This document shows positions 53,318-63,214 of a DNA stretch of 64,000 bases, piece after piece (positions within the stretch are counted from its first letter, which is position 1; each line of letters opens with the position of its first letter). A model generated the notes under the pieces. That model saw only the letters and a program-made list of their open reading frames with translations. It was not told where the DNA came from and did no database searches. Made by a program: the position numbers and the translations under genes. The stretch is from NCBI GenBank assembly GCA_015999765.1, contig JAECQR010000001.1, forward strand, positions 62,001-126,000, given 5' to 3'. Source of the stretch: Flavobacteriia bacterium (lineage in GTDB: Bacteria > Bacteroidota > Bacteroidia > Flavobacteriales > Weeksellaceae).

Positions 53318-53686
53318 TTGGGGAAAAAAAGTACTTCGTTGCAAAATTTTATTCAAAATACCATCCAAAGTCAGAAAGTATTCTACCGATATTTCCCCTA
53401 AAAAGGATTCAAAAGATTTTTTAAAGAAAATATTTTAGAAAGTGAAGGCAGCAATGAGATCAAAACAAAACCGATCGTGCTAGGAGTTTTTACAGGACTG
53501 ACTCCATTATGGGAATTCCATTCCGTTGAAAAGCCTCGATATAGATTTGCAAAATCACCTCTTCTGCAGCACATTATTGGAACATTAATTTTAGCGATTG
53601 TTTCAAGTTTATTCATTGGTTTTCTTATTTATTTTATTGTAGAAAAATTTAAACTTCCAAAAAAAAAAAAAAGATTGATTTTCTAA
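53318..53686 (+). pseudogene. Remnant of a DUF2062-like membrane protein gene
   Basis: A single frame runs from TTG 53318 to 53686 with one in-frame TAA (53399-53401). After the stop it encodes a Lys/Phe-rich start, then KPIVLGVFTGLTPLWEFHSV, close to the DUF2062 signature (ALGxxxGxTPxWGxHS), and a membrane helix (LLQHIIGTLILAIVSSLFIG) of the family's end. The middle of the family domain is missing. No ATG begins the frame. I take it as a decayed gene; a functional small membrane protein from the internal GTG at 53477 is less likely. Confidence 0.4.
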
Positions 53687-53916
53687 AATTAATTTGCTGA
53701 TTAATAACACTTAAAAAAGAATTCGATCTGTTTTTTATTAGACTTTCTGTGGCATTTAAATTACACTTGGTTGCCGATAATTTTCAGTTCTTTATGAGCT
53801 TTTTTAACAATTATTGGTAACACAAAATAAAATTTCACAAGATTTCATTATTAACTGTTATGGGTGTCATTTATTTTATATTTTTATATTTATTAATAAT
53901 CAACAGTCACCACCAT

Positions 53917-55516
53917 ATGTCCAAATTAGTAAAACTAATAATTTATACTTTTTTTTATTTCCCATATTTCTGAATGCCAAAACTGACTTTAATGGTTTTA
54001 TAAATAATCTATCGGATACTAAACAAAACGATAGAGCGATACAGGACTATTTTTCATTAGCGAACAAAAAAATTAACCAGCCTGAAGAAGCAAAAAAACT
54101 CATCAATGAAGCCAAAAAAATCACCCAAAAAATAGATTCAAAAAATGCCTGGATAAAATTTTATTATGAAGCAGGAAAAATATATTCATCAATGAATGCC
54201 CTTGATCTCTTTTCTGATGCTTTACTGAATGAATATCAATTTTACAAAGACACCAATCTCCAAAGAAGATATCTTATAGAATCTGAGCTTGGGGTGTTGT
54301 ACGCTAATTTAAAAGATGAGAAAACTGCTGCATTTTATTTTGAAAAACTGGTGCAGCACTATGCCACAACAGATCAGTATGTAAGATATGCATTAGCAAT
54401 AAGCAATCTAGCCGGCCAATATAGTACAAATCCTAAAAAAGCGTTAGAATTATACTCTCAATCTTTAGAAGTATTAAAGAAAAAACCTAATGACGAATTA
54501 AAATTAATTTTACTTACCAATATTGGAAAAATTTATTTACAACTTAACCAGCCCGCTAAAGCATTGGATTATTTGAATAAAGCAAGAATACTTGTCACTT
54601 CAAAATCTGACAAAGATGTAGTTGCAATTTTTATTACGCTGAAGTTTATCTGGAAAATAATGATCGTGCAAATGCTTTAAATTACGCTTTACAATCTGAA
54701 AATGACATTAAATATCTCATCCCAACGGATCAAAAAAACCTTATAAAGCTGATTCATGGGCTATATCAAGAAAAACAGGACTATAAAAATGCGTCAGATT
54801 ATTTTAGCAAATACATAGCAACTGTAGAGCAATTAAAAACAGAAGAAACCATCCTCAACGTTGAGAGGATCAAAATCCACTATAACAACCAGATTCTACA
54901 ACAGTCTGAAGAGCTGAAAACTAACAAACAAAAACTATACATCAGCTTAGCGATATTCATTCTCATTTTTACTGTACTTGTTCTTATTATTATTGTTAGT
55001 AGAAACAGGAATAATTTACAAAAAATAAAATGGGAAAATGAACTTAAAAAGCTCGAAGAGATTCAGTTAAAACAAGACTTATAAATCCGTAACAAGGAAC
55101 TGGCTTTAAAGTCAATAAAAGAAACAGAACAATCAGAACTTTATCAAATGTTATTAGGCAACCTTAAGGAGATTGAATCTAATTTACAGGAAAAAGAAGA
55201 AACAAAGAAAACAGTAAGTCAAGTAATTAGAACCATTAAGCAAAACTCTACCAACAGTAACTGGAACGAATTTGAAATGCGATTTGCGAATGTATACGAT
55301 TCTTTTTATAGTAAATTAAATAAAATTCATCCTAATCTCAGTACACAAGATCAGCGTATTTGTGCCCTTATAAAACTTAATCTTACGACTAAGGAAATTT
55401 CCAATATTACAAAATCTTCGGTAAGAACCATTGAAAATGCACGAACTCGCTTGCGGAAAAAGCTTGGTTTAACGAATAACAAAATTGAATTATCTAAATA
55501 CATCTCAGAATTGTAA
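53917..55516 (+). pseudogene. TPR-HTH transcription regulator with two frameshifts and a stop
   Basis: ATG 53917 starts a signal peptide (MSKLVKLIIYT...) which leaves frame at a T8 run (53949-53956); one more T restores it (FFLFPIFLNAKTD). TPR repeats follow (NQPEEAKKLINEA, SALDLFSDALL, AKALDYLNKA). A second break is at a T5 run (54628-54632); one more T gives YYAEVYLENND. A membrane helix (LYISLAIFILIFTVLVLII) and coiled coil come next, then TAA at 55082-55084 (probably GAA, Glu), and finally a LuxR-like HTH (STQDQRICALIKLNLTTKEISNITKSS split at about 55340-55420). The 1600 bp plus two Ts is 534 codons exactly, which supports both breaks. It is a regulator type common in flavobacteria. Confidence 0.85.
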
Positions 55517-55740
55517 GACTCATTCGAAATTTCAAACATCTCTATTAAAACAATTCTGATCTTTAAAACTCCAGAACAATTTACAAATAAAAACAATTGA
55601 TAACCAATCAATTACCCCGAAACGAGTATTAATAGTGTAATTTAAAATCCTGAGTGAGCATTTAATGTGTATCCTATTTTTTGGAGATGCAAAGTATTTT
55701 TTAAAGATTTGCTACAGCAAAAACCAAAAAATATCTAAAC

Positions 55741-57015
55741 ATGAAAAAATTCGCTTTCCTATTCCTAGTTTTAATTTTTCAATTGAACTACGGACAGAAA
55801 TTTAAAGATTTCGACAGCAAAATTACTCACGCTAAAGCTCCAACTACAGAGGGATGTCTAGAAGCATATTTCGGTCAAGTACCAGCAGACGTTTTCACCC
55901 CTGCTTGTTTAGGACGAGAGGAAGAAATAACGGCTTCCGTAATGTACTCGTCATATTCTTATGTCAACGTTACCGAAGGTGTTGAATATTTATTTATTAC
56001 CTATTTACAGAACACTAATTTAACCACAACTTTTATTACGATTTCAGATGAAGCAGGAACCACTGTGTACGCTTCAGGATATGATACAGTAAAATGGACA
56101 CCCACCAAAAACGAAACTGTTCGATTCTATGTACATGGCGATAATCAATGCGGTAGAACAAATGGATTTGTGAAAAAATACATTAGATGCGGCGATGTTC
56201 CTCCTGAACCAACCTACGGATGCGACCAAAGTTATGACGGTCCTTTTTTCGCCGGCCTTTCTGTTAGTAGTGAAGTTGATTACTGGACTGCTGATGATTT
56301 TTTTGTTCCTAAAGATGCAGATGCCTTTAAATTAAAATCGCTGAAATATCTTTTACTACCCATGGCAGAAGCGGAGGATTTCGCAAGTTTCACGGTTGAA
56401 ATTAGAAAAGACAACAACAATTCTCCGGGAGAAGTTATCGCTAGTTACGAAAATCTTATCGCAACAGAGACGACTCAGCACACAGAAGACTTTATAGATT
56501 ATTACCCAACTTTTTGGTCAACATTAACAATCCCAAATGGCGGTTTAGAAATTCCTGTTAACAAGGACGAAAACACCAGATATTGGGTAGCATTACAAGT
56601 TACATCTAAAACAGGGCAGAATATCTTTTTAACTGTTTTCCATCGTAATGGCTGGTTAACCGCGCCCTCTTTCCAAAAGTTAGATGGAAGTTGGATGACA
56701 ACAACTTATCAAGAAGATCCAGGCTTAGAAGGTATTTGGTCTTTTGATTCCGATTGCAGTCTATTAGGAGTGAATGATACGGAAACAGAAAAAATATCTA
56801 TTTATCCTAATCCGGTAAAAGACTTTTTATATATTTCTACTAAAAAACAGATCAAAGATATTTCTATATTAAGTATCTCAGGACAAAAATTATTATCCTT
56901 CGCACAACCTAAAAATCAACAAGTAAATGTCTCCTCATTAAGTCCAGGAACTTATCTGGTAAATGTTAAATTAGAAAATGGAAACATGCAGGCATTCAAG
57001 ATGATCAAGAAATAA
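55741..57015 (+). CDS. T9SS type A sorting-domain protein
   Basis: 424 residues: signal peptide (MKKFAFLFLVLIFQLNYGQ), a first beta-rich module with three or more Cys (GCLEAYFG, ACLGRE, DNQCGR), a second module (about 160-330; FTVEIRKDNNNSPGEVIASYE) resembling a discoidin/MAM-like surface domain, and a type A secretion tail (ISIYPNPVKDFLYIS...ISILSISGQKLLSF...YLVNVKLENG). It is predicted to be exported by T9SS and attached or released at the surface. It is the only intact gene in the 53.3-58.0 kb stretch and has its own terminator. Confidence 0.85.
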   Translation: MKKFAFLFLVLIFQLNYGQKFKDFDSKITHAKAPTTEGCLEAYFGQVPADVFTPACLGREEEITASVMYSSYSYVNVTEGVEYLFITYLQNTNLTTTFITISDEAGTTVYASGYDTVKWTPTKNETVRFYVHGDNQCGRTNGFVKKYIRCGDVPPEPTYGCDQSYDGPFFAGLSVSSEVDYWTADDFFVPKDADAFKLKSLKYLLLPMAEAEDFASFTVEIRKDNNNSPGEVIASYENLIATETTQHTEDFIDYYPTFWSTLTIPNGGLEIPVNKDENTRYWVALQVTSKTGQNIFLTVFHRNGWLTAPSFQKLDGSWMTTTYQEDPGLEGIWSFDSDCSLLGVNDTETEKISIYPNPVKDFLYISTKKQIKDISILSISGQKLLSFAQPKNQQVNVSSLSPGTYLVNVKLENGNMQAFKMIKK

Positions 57016-57040
57016 TAAAATCATTATCCCTAAATCGATC

Positions 57041-57072
57041 AAAAAAGCGGCTTTAATTCAAGTCGCTTTTTT
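57041..57072 (+). terminator. Intrinsic terminator of the 424-residue T9SS gene
   Basis: 13-bp stem aaaaaagcggctt (57041-57053) / aagtcgctttttt (57060-57072) with one G-U pair, 6-nt loop and T-run. Confidence 0.88.
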
Positions 57073-57253
57073 GTGTTTAAAAGATTTAATTACTAAAAGC
57101 AAAGCGCTCTCTTGCAATCCTTTTTCCATCAAATAATTATAAAATAATTTAATATTTCCGAACACCATCTGCATACTAATATTTCCCATTTTTTCACTAA
57201 ATTTGCCGTCTTCTTTAATCAAGACCCGCATAATTATAATTAGCCAATTCAAA

Positions 57254-57996
57254 GAATATAAAAACCTCGACCTTACAGCCGTTGCAGCGCAAGTTTCAAA
57301 TTTTTGGGCCGAAAACGAAACCTTTAAAAAATCTGTAGAAATTCGCGAAGGACAACCTGAATACGTATTTTACTAAGGTCCGCCTTCTGCCAATGGAATG
57401 CCGGGGATTCACCACGTGATGGCGAGAGCACTGAAAGATATTTTCTGCCGCTACCAAACCCAAAACGGAAAACAGGTTTTCCGGAAAGCTGGTTGGGATA
57501 CGCACGGCCTGCCAATAGAATTGGGTGTGGAGAAAGAATTAGGTATTACCAAAGAAGATATCGGGACTAAAATTTCCGTTGAAGAATACAACCAAGCCTG
57601 TAGAAATGCAGTAATGCGTTATACTGACGTTTGGAATGACCTTACAGAAAAAAATCGGTTACTGGGTTGATCTGGAAGATCCCTACATCACCTACGAGCC
57701 AAAATACATGGAAACCGTTTGGTGGTTACTGAAACAGCTTTACGATAAAAATTTACTGTATAAAGGCTACACAATTCAGCCTTATTCGCCAGCCGCAGGA
57801 ACAGGTTTAAGTTCACACGAACTCAACCAGCCGGGGACTTACCGCGATGTTTCTGACACAACGGTTGTTGCACAGTTTAAGGTTAAAAAACTGTCGAATG
57901 CTTTGCAAGAAAAACTGAATTCAAGCAAAACCATCAATTTAGAAAACGAAACCTGCGGCGGTGTAAATCACTGGGCAGAATTTGATGCTGATAATC
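57254..57996 (+). pseudogene. Truncated, disrupted duplicate of the ileS 5' end
   Basis: Aligned to the intact ileS at 59675-60416, this is the first 250 or so codons. There is no ATG (the position reads ATT). An in-frame TAA stands where ileS has GAA (in YEGPPSANG), and one extra A in a poly-A run near 57650 shifts the frame. My hand alignment gives about 57 differences in the first 433 bp, many at third codon positions, then 310 bp of perfect identity (57687-57996). Similarity ends abruptly at 57996, after which the sequence is unrelated. It cannot make a working synthetase. Confidence 0.92.
57687..57996 (+). repeat. 310-bp direct repeat, copy 1 (in the ileS fragment)
   Basis: Identical base for base to 60107-60416, spacing 2420 bp. 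The flanks differ on both sides: about 9% upstream and unrelated downstream. Confidence 0.95.
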
Positions 57997-58104
57997 GTAT
58001 TTCTAACAGCTGATGCAGGCGGAAACAACAATACCTCAGAACGATAAAGGAGAAAATTAATTTGTAATAAATTAATAAATTTCACGCTTTATGATATAAA
58101 TTTC

Positions 58105-58112
58105 TATTTTTG
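58105..58112 (+). promoter_or_regulatory. Probable -7 box (TATTTTTG) of the LytS-type kinase gene
   Basis: Perfect TAnnTTTG 18 bp before the ATG at 58131. The TTG that could be read as a start (58110) is part of this box. No -33 TTG at the usual distance. Confidence 0.4.
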
Positions 58113-58130
58113 AACAAACTCCGGTACAGC

Positions 58131-59588
58131 ATGACAGATCTTTTTACTGCCCTTATCGAAAAGGACGCCTACAACAGCATTCTGTATACGGTATTAGGTG
58201 GGTTACTTCTGCTTGCTGTATTTCATCTTGGGATGTTTCTGCAGAATAAAGATAAATCTTACCTGCTTTACAGCCTCTACACTATATTTTCATTTATTGC
58301 CTATATGCCTGTGGCAGAAAGCGGCTTCGTATCGTCACTTTCTAAAACAGCAGGTTTGGATAACGATTCTAAAATATTTTTCACGATCGTATTCAACTGT
58401 ATCTATTTTTTCTTTTTTGCGGATTTTTTAAATATTAAAAGTATTGACCTGAAATGGTACCGAATCATTGTCTTTCCTGTAACCGTACTTTTAACTGCAG
58501 GCACTTTAATTTTTATTGGACGCAAAATTTATGGTTTAGATCATATCTTCAACTGGTACAAAAATGCATTCATCTATTTAATTACATTACAGACTGCAAT
58601 TTCATTCTATATTCTTACTAAAGTAAAGAACAATCTTAAATATTATATCATTTTCGGCGGGATTATCTTATTCATATGTTCCATAGTTGGAGAGAGAACG
58701 GTGCGCGAAATTCCTGCTCTTAATCTAAGCAGGAAAATGGGTGATTTTATTTATTTCGTGGGCTTGCTTATCGAAAACATAGCATTTTCGCTGGCGTTAG
58801 GTCATAAACAAAGGATAAATCATGAGCAAAAAGTAACCTTTCACAAAGATTTAATCTTGGAACTGCAGAGAAATGAACGGCTTAAAGATGAAATGACCAG
58901 GGAAAACGAAAAACGCTTAACTGTAGAAAACGACAAGATAAAATACCTTCAGGAAATCTCTGACCTTAAGTTTTCACTGCTGCAGAGCCGTATGAATCCT
59001 CATTTCATTTTCAACGCACTGAATTCTGTTAAATATTACATTCTCGAAAACGATTCCCAAAACGCCGTAGATTATTTGACCAAATTCTCTAAAATTATCC
59101 GAATAAGTTTAGCAGCATCATCACTGAGGGAATTTACCCTTACCGAAGAATTGCAGACGCTGAAACTCTATATGGATATCGAAAATCTTCGGTTTGAAAA
59201 TAAAATAGATTTCACCATTCACTCAGCGCCGGATATTGATCCTGATCGGGTGAGATTGCCACCTATGGTACTGCAGCCTTTTATAGAAAACTCCATTCTG
59301 CACGGGATTGCGGCGGTACACGATAAAAAAATTAGCGTCAAAATAGTATCAGTACCAGATAAAATTCTTATCATAATCACCGACAACGGAATCGGGAGAG
59401 ACAGAGCTGCACAGATCAACGCGATCCGCAGCACACACACCAAATCTCTCGGAATTGAAATCGCGCGTGATATGTTGAAAAATTATTTCGGCGCAGATAA
59501 TTTCAGTGTTACTTACACCGATCACCACGAAAATAATATCGCAAGCGGAACAACGGTAGAAATCTCCATTCCGAAACCTGAAAATTAG
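58131..59588 (+). CDS. LytS/YehU-type sensor histidine kinase
   Basis: 485 residues from ATG 58131 (the TTG at 58110 lies in a promoter box). Seven or eight membrane helices (about 15-225) in 7TMR-DISM-like layout, a coiled coil (about 230-275), then His_kinase (QSRMNPHFIFNALNSVKYY, phospho-His in NPHF) and HATPase with N-box (QPFIENSILHG), G1 (DNGIGRDRA) and SLGIEIARDML. Such kinases pair with LytTR response regulators, usually next to them. No regulator gene is adjacent here: ileS follows and a broken ileS copy precedes, so it is an orphan in this window. Confidence 0.9.
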   Translation: MTDLFTALIEKDAYNSILYTVLGGLLLLAVFHLGMFLQNKDKSYLLYSLYTIFSFIAYMPVAESGFVSSLSKTAGLDNDSKIFFTIVFNCIYFFFFADFLNIKSIDLKWYRIIVFPVTVLLTAGTLIFIGRKIYGLDHIFNWYKNAFIYLITLQTAISFYILTKVKNNLKYYIIFGGIILFICSIVGERTVREIPALNLSRKMGDFIYFVGLLIENIAFSLALGHKQRINHEQKVTFHKDLILELQRNERLKDEMTRENEKRLTVENDKIKYLQEISDLKFSLLQSRMNPHFIFNALNSVKYYILENDSQNAVDYLTKFSKIIRISLAASSLREFTLTEELQTLKLYMDIENLRFENKIDFTIHSAPDIDPDRVRLPPMVLQPFIENSILHGIAAVHDKKISVKIVSVPDKILIIITDNGIGRDRAAQINAIRSTHTKSLGIEIARDMLKNYFGADNFSVTYTDHHENNIASGTTVEISIPKPEN

Positions 59589-59659
59589 CGCTTAAAATAC
59601 GTCAGAAATTGCTATATTCGCAAACTTAATTAGGATCAATCTATTTGAACTGACTGACA

Positions 59660-62600
59660 ATGAAGAAGTTTACCGAATATAAAAATCTAGATCTCACCGC
59701 GGTCGCTCAAAACGTTTCAGGATTCTGGAATGACCATCAAACCTTTAAAAAATCTGTAGAAATCCGCCAGGGAAAACCTGAGTATGTTTTTTACGAAGGT
59801 CCGCCTTCTGCCAACGGAATGCCGGGGATTCACCACGTGATGGCGAGAGCACTGAAAGACATTTTCTGTCGCTACCAAACCCAGAACGGGAAACAGGTTT
59901 TCCGGAAAGCCGGTTGGGACACCCATGGTTTACCAATAGAATTGGGCGTGGAGAAAGAATTAGGCATTACCAAAGAAGATATCGGGACTAAAATTTCCGT
60001 TGAAGAATACAATCATGCCTGTAGAAATGCAGTAATGCGCTACACCGATGTTTGGAATGATCTTACCGAAAAAATCGGTTACTGGGTAGATCTGGAAGAT
60101 CCTTATATCACCTACGAGCCAAAATACATGGAAACCGTTTGGTGGTTACTGAAACAGCTTTACGATAAAAATTTACTGTATAAAGGCTACACAATTCAGC
60201 CTTATTCGCCAGCCGCAGGAACAGGTTTAAGTTCACACGAACTCAACCAGCCGGGGACTTACCGCGATGTTTCTGACACAACGGTTGTTGCACAGTTTAA
60301 GGTTAAAAAACTGTCGAATGCTTTGCAAGAAAAACTGAATTCAAGCAAAACCATCAATTTAGAAAACGAAACCTGCGGCGGTGTAAATCACTGGGCAGAA
60401 TTTGATGCTGATAATCAACAACTAACAAACAGCCAAATTCACATTCTTGCCTGGACGACGACTCCATGGACTTTACCTTCAAATACGGCTTTGGCTGTAG
60501 GAAGAGATATTGAATATGTTTTGGTGAAAACCTTCAACCAATATACATTCGAGCCGATTAATATTATTTTGGCGCGCGTGCTTCTGCAGAAAAATTTCGG
60601 TAAAAAGTATGCAGAAGGAAGTGATGAAGATTTCGCGAATTATACTTCAGAAAGCAAAGTTATTCCTTACCAGATTTTAGCAGATTTTACAGGAGCAGAT
60701 TTAGCGGAAACAGAATACGAACAGTTAATTCCGTGGTTTTTGCCTGCGGAAAATCCTGAAAATGCTTTCAAAGTGATTATCGGAGATTTTGTGACGACAG
60801 AAGACGGAACCGGAATTGTACACATTGCGCCAACTTTCGGTGCGGATGATGCCCGAGTTGCGAAAGAAAGCGGCATTTCACCGATGTTGATAAAGGACGA
60901 AAATGATAATCTTGTCCCTTTAGTGGACCTTCAGGGGAAATTTATTTCCGGAGGAAACACTCCCGAACTTTTTGCAGGGAAATATATTAAAAACGAATAT
61001 TACGACGAAGGAACCGCTCCGGAAAAATCCTGGGATGTGGAACTTGCGATCCTTTTAAAAACAGAGAACAAAGCCTTTAAAGTCGAAAAATACGTTCACA
61101 GTTATCCGCATTGTTGGAGAACTGATAAACCTGTACTTTATTATCCTTTGGATTCTTGGTTCGTGAAAATGACCGCCGTGAAAAACCGTTTAGTAGAGCT
61201 GAATGAAACCATCAACTGGAAACCGAAATCTACCGGTGAAGGACGTTTTGCAAACTGGCTTGAAAACGTAAACGACTGGAATCTTTCCCGTTCAAGATAC
61301 TGGGGAATCCCTTTGCCAATTTGGCGCAGCGAGGATTTGAAAGAAGAAAAAATCATCGGTTCTGTGGAAGAACTGATGACTGAAATTGAAAAATCTATTG
61401 AAGCTGGCTTCATGTCCACAAATCCTTTTGAAGGATTTGAAAACGGAAACATGTCCAAGGAAAATTATGCTAAAATTGATCTTCACAAGAATATTGTTGA
61501 TGAAATCACTTTGGTTTCACCTTCAGGAAAGCCGATGAACAGAGAATCTGACCTTATCGATGTTTGGTTCGATTCAGGTTCTATGCCTTATGCACAGCTG
61601 CATTATCCGTTTGAAAACAGAGAATTAATCGATGAAAGAAAAGCTTTCCCGGCAGATTTTATTGCGGAAGGTGTTGACCAAACGCGGGGCTGGTTTTATA
61701 CGCTTCACGCAATCGGAACCGCAGTTTTTGATTCGGTAGCGTATAAAAATGTGATGTCGAACGGTTTGGTACTTGACAAAAACGGACAAAAAATGTCTAA
61801 ACGTCTCGGTAACGCTGTTGATCCATTCGAAACGTTACAGAAATACGGCCCGGATGCGACGCGATGGTACATGATCGCCAACGCAAATCCGTGGGAAAAC
61901 CTGAAATTTGACGTAGAAGGCATCGATGAAGTTCGACGGAAATTCTTCGGAACTTTATATAACACCTACTCATTCTTTTCACTTTACGCGAATGTTGACG
62001 GATTTAAGTATTCAGAAAAAGATATTGAAAACCGTCCGGAAATCGACCGATGGATTCTTTCTGAGCTCAATCTTTTGGTGAAAGATGTAACCGAATTTTA
62101 CAATGATTATGAGCCAACAAAAATTGCAAGAGCGATCAATAACTTCGTGAATGATAATTTAAGCAACTGGTACGTAAGGCTTTGCAGAAGACGTTTCTGG
62201 AAAGGAGAGTATTCGGATGATAAAATTTCGGCATACCAAACTTTATACACTTGTCTACAAACCATTTCTAAAATTGCAGCTCCCATTGCGCCGTTCTTTA
62301 TGGATCAGCTGTTCCAGGATCTGAATAAAATTACCGGTAAAGATCAGGCAGAATCAGTGCATTTAACGGATTTCCCGAAAGCGGATGAAGCACTTATCGA
62401 CCAGGATTTAGTTGAAAAAACGCATTTGGCGCAACAGATCACATCAATGGTTTTCTCTTTGAGAAAGAAAGAAAATATAAAGGTTCGTCAGCCTCTTCAA
62501 AAAGTAATGATTCCGGTTTTGGATTCGAAGACTGAAGCACAGATTTTAGCCGTTTCCGAACTCATCAAACAGGAAGTTAATGTGAAAGAGCTGGTACTGA

Positions 62601-63139
62601 TCAACGCTGACGAAGCTTCGCACCTGATCGTGAAACAGATTAAGCCCAACTTTAAAACATTAGGTTCAAGGCTTGGAAAAGACATGAAAACCGTGGGCGC
62701 AACGATTTCAGGTTTAAGTGCTGAGCAAATTTCTACGCTTGAAAAAGATGGAAAAATGACAATCGAAGGTTATGAAATTTCAACGGACGATGTTGAAATT
62801 TTCACCAAAGATATTCCGGGATGGACGGTTGCCAGTGAAGGAAAAATGACTGTGGCACTGGATTTGACGATCACCGACGAACTGAAAGCAGAGGGAATTG
62901 CAAGAGAATTCATCAATCGGGTTCAAAATCTTAGAAAAGATAAAGGTTTCGACCTTACAGACCGTATAACCATTCAGGTTGAGGCAAACTCTCCTTTTGA
63001 AAAGGAACTTATTAACAATCAACTATATATTTCGGAAGAAGTATTGTCAGATAAAATAGAAATTGTAAATTCACTTTCAAATTTTGATGAAATTGAAATT
63101 GACGACGTGAAATTTAAATTATTGGTAAACAAAGTTTGA
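59660..63139 (+). CDS. ileS: Isoleucyl-tRNA synthetase
   Basis: 1159 residues, the long form. The HIGH motif reads GIHH (in NGMPGIHHVMAR, about residue 55), the CP1 editing domain follows with TTTPWTLPSNTALAVG (Thr-rich editing site), and KMSKR is in KNGQKMSKRLGNAVDP. The C-terminal part is of the eukaryote/Bacteroidota-type with no recognisable zinc end. It charges tRNA-Ile with isoleucine and edits valine. The ATG at 59660 gives the start MKKFTEYKNLDLT. Bases 60107-60416 are duplicated in the pseudogene upstream. dksA-like follows after 75 bp. Confidence 0.97.
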   Translation: MKKFTEYKNLDLTAVAQNVSGFWNDHQTFKKSVEIRQGKPEYVFYEGPPSANGMPGIHHVMARALKDIFCRYQTQNGKQVFRKAGWDTHGLPIELGVEKELGITKEDIGTKISVEEYNHACRNAVMRYTDVWNDLTEKIGYWVDLEDPYITYEPKYMETVWWLLKQLYDKNLLYKGYTIQPYSPAAGTGLSSHELNQPGTYRDVSDTTVVAQFKVKKLSNALQEKLNSSKTINLENETCGGVNHWAEFDADNQQLTNSQIHILAWTTTPWTLPSNTALAVGRDIEYVLVKTFNQYTFEPINIILARVLLQKNFGKKYAEGSDEDFANYTSESKVIPYQILADFTGADLAETEYEQLIPWFLPAENPENAFKVIIGDFVTTEDGTGIVHIAPTFGADDARVAKESGISPMLIKDENDNLVPLVDLQGKFISGGNTPELFAGKYIKNEYYDEGTAPEKSWDVELAILLKTENKAFKVEKYVHSYPHCWRTDKPVLYYPLDSWFVKMTAVKNRLVELNETINWKPKSTGEGRFANWLENVNDWNLSRSRYWGIPLPIWRSEDLKEEKIIGSVEELMTEIEKSIEAGFMSTNPFEGFENGNMSKENYAKIDLHKNIVDEITLVSPSGKPMNRESDLIDVWFDSGSMPYAQLHYPFENRELIDERKAFPADFIAEGVDQTRGWFYTLHAIGTAVFDSVAYKNVMSNGLVLDKNGQKMSKRLGNAVDPFETLQKYGPDATRWYMIANANPWENLKFDVEGIDEVRRKFFGTLYNTYSFFSLYANVDGFKYSEKDIENRPEIDRWILSELNLLVKDVTEFYNDYEPTKIARAINNFVNDNLSNWYVRLCRRRFWKGEYSDDKISAYQTLYTCLQTISKIAAPIAPFFMDQLFQDLNKITGKDQAESVHLTDFPKADEALIDQDLVEKTHLAQQITSMVFSLRKKENIKVRQPLQKVMIPVLDSKTEAQILAVSELIKQEVNVKELVLINADEASHLIVKQIKPNFKTLGSRLGKDMKTVGATISGLSAEQISTLEKDGKMTIEGYEISTDDVEIFTKDIPGWTVASEGKMTVALDLTITDELKAEGIAREFINRVQNLRKDKGFDLTDRITIQVEANSPFEKELINNQLYISEEVLSDKIEIVNSLSNFDEIEIDDVKFKLLVNKV
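60107..60416 (+). repeat. 310-bp direct repeat, copy 2 (inside ileS)
   Basis: Second copy of the repeat in the editing-domain region of the intact ileS. A recombination between the copies would delete the kinase gene and join the ileS pseudogene front to the intact ileS. Confidence 0.95.
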
Positions 63140-63214
63140 TGTAAACGGAAATTTAATGAAGAATTCGAAATTCTTCACACCCTAAAAAACACAAACGATT
63201 TCAAACAAAAAAAC

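Noticed and set aside
53477-53686. Functional 69-residue membrane protein from GTG 53477
   Set aside because: The frame continues upstream past this GTG with DUF2062-like sequence and a stop, so it is better seen as a remnant.
57254-57996. Second ileS as a mupirocin-resistance type synthetase
   Set aside because: The copy is truncated, lacks a start codon, and carries a stop and frameshift, so it cannot give an active enzyme.
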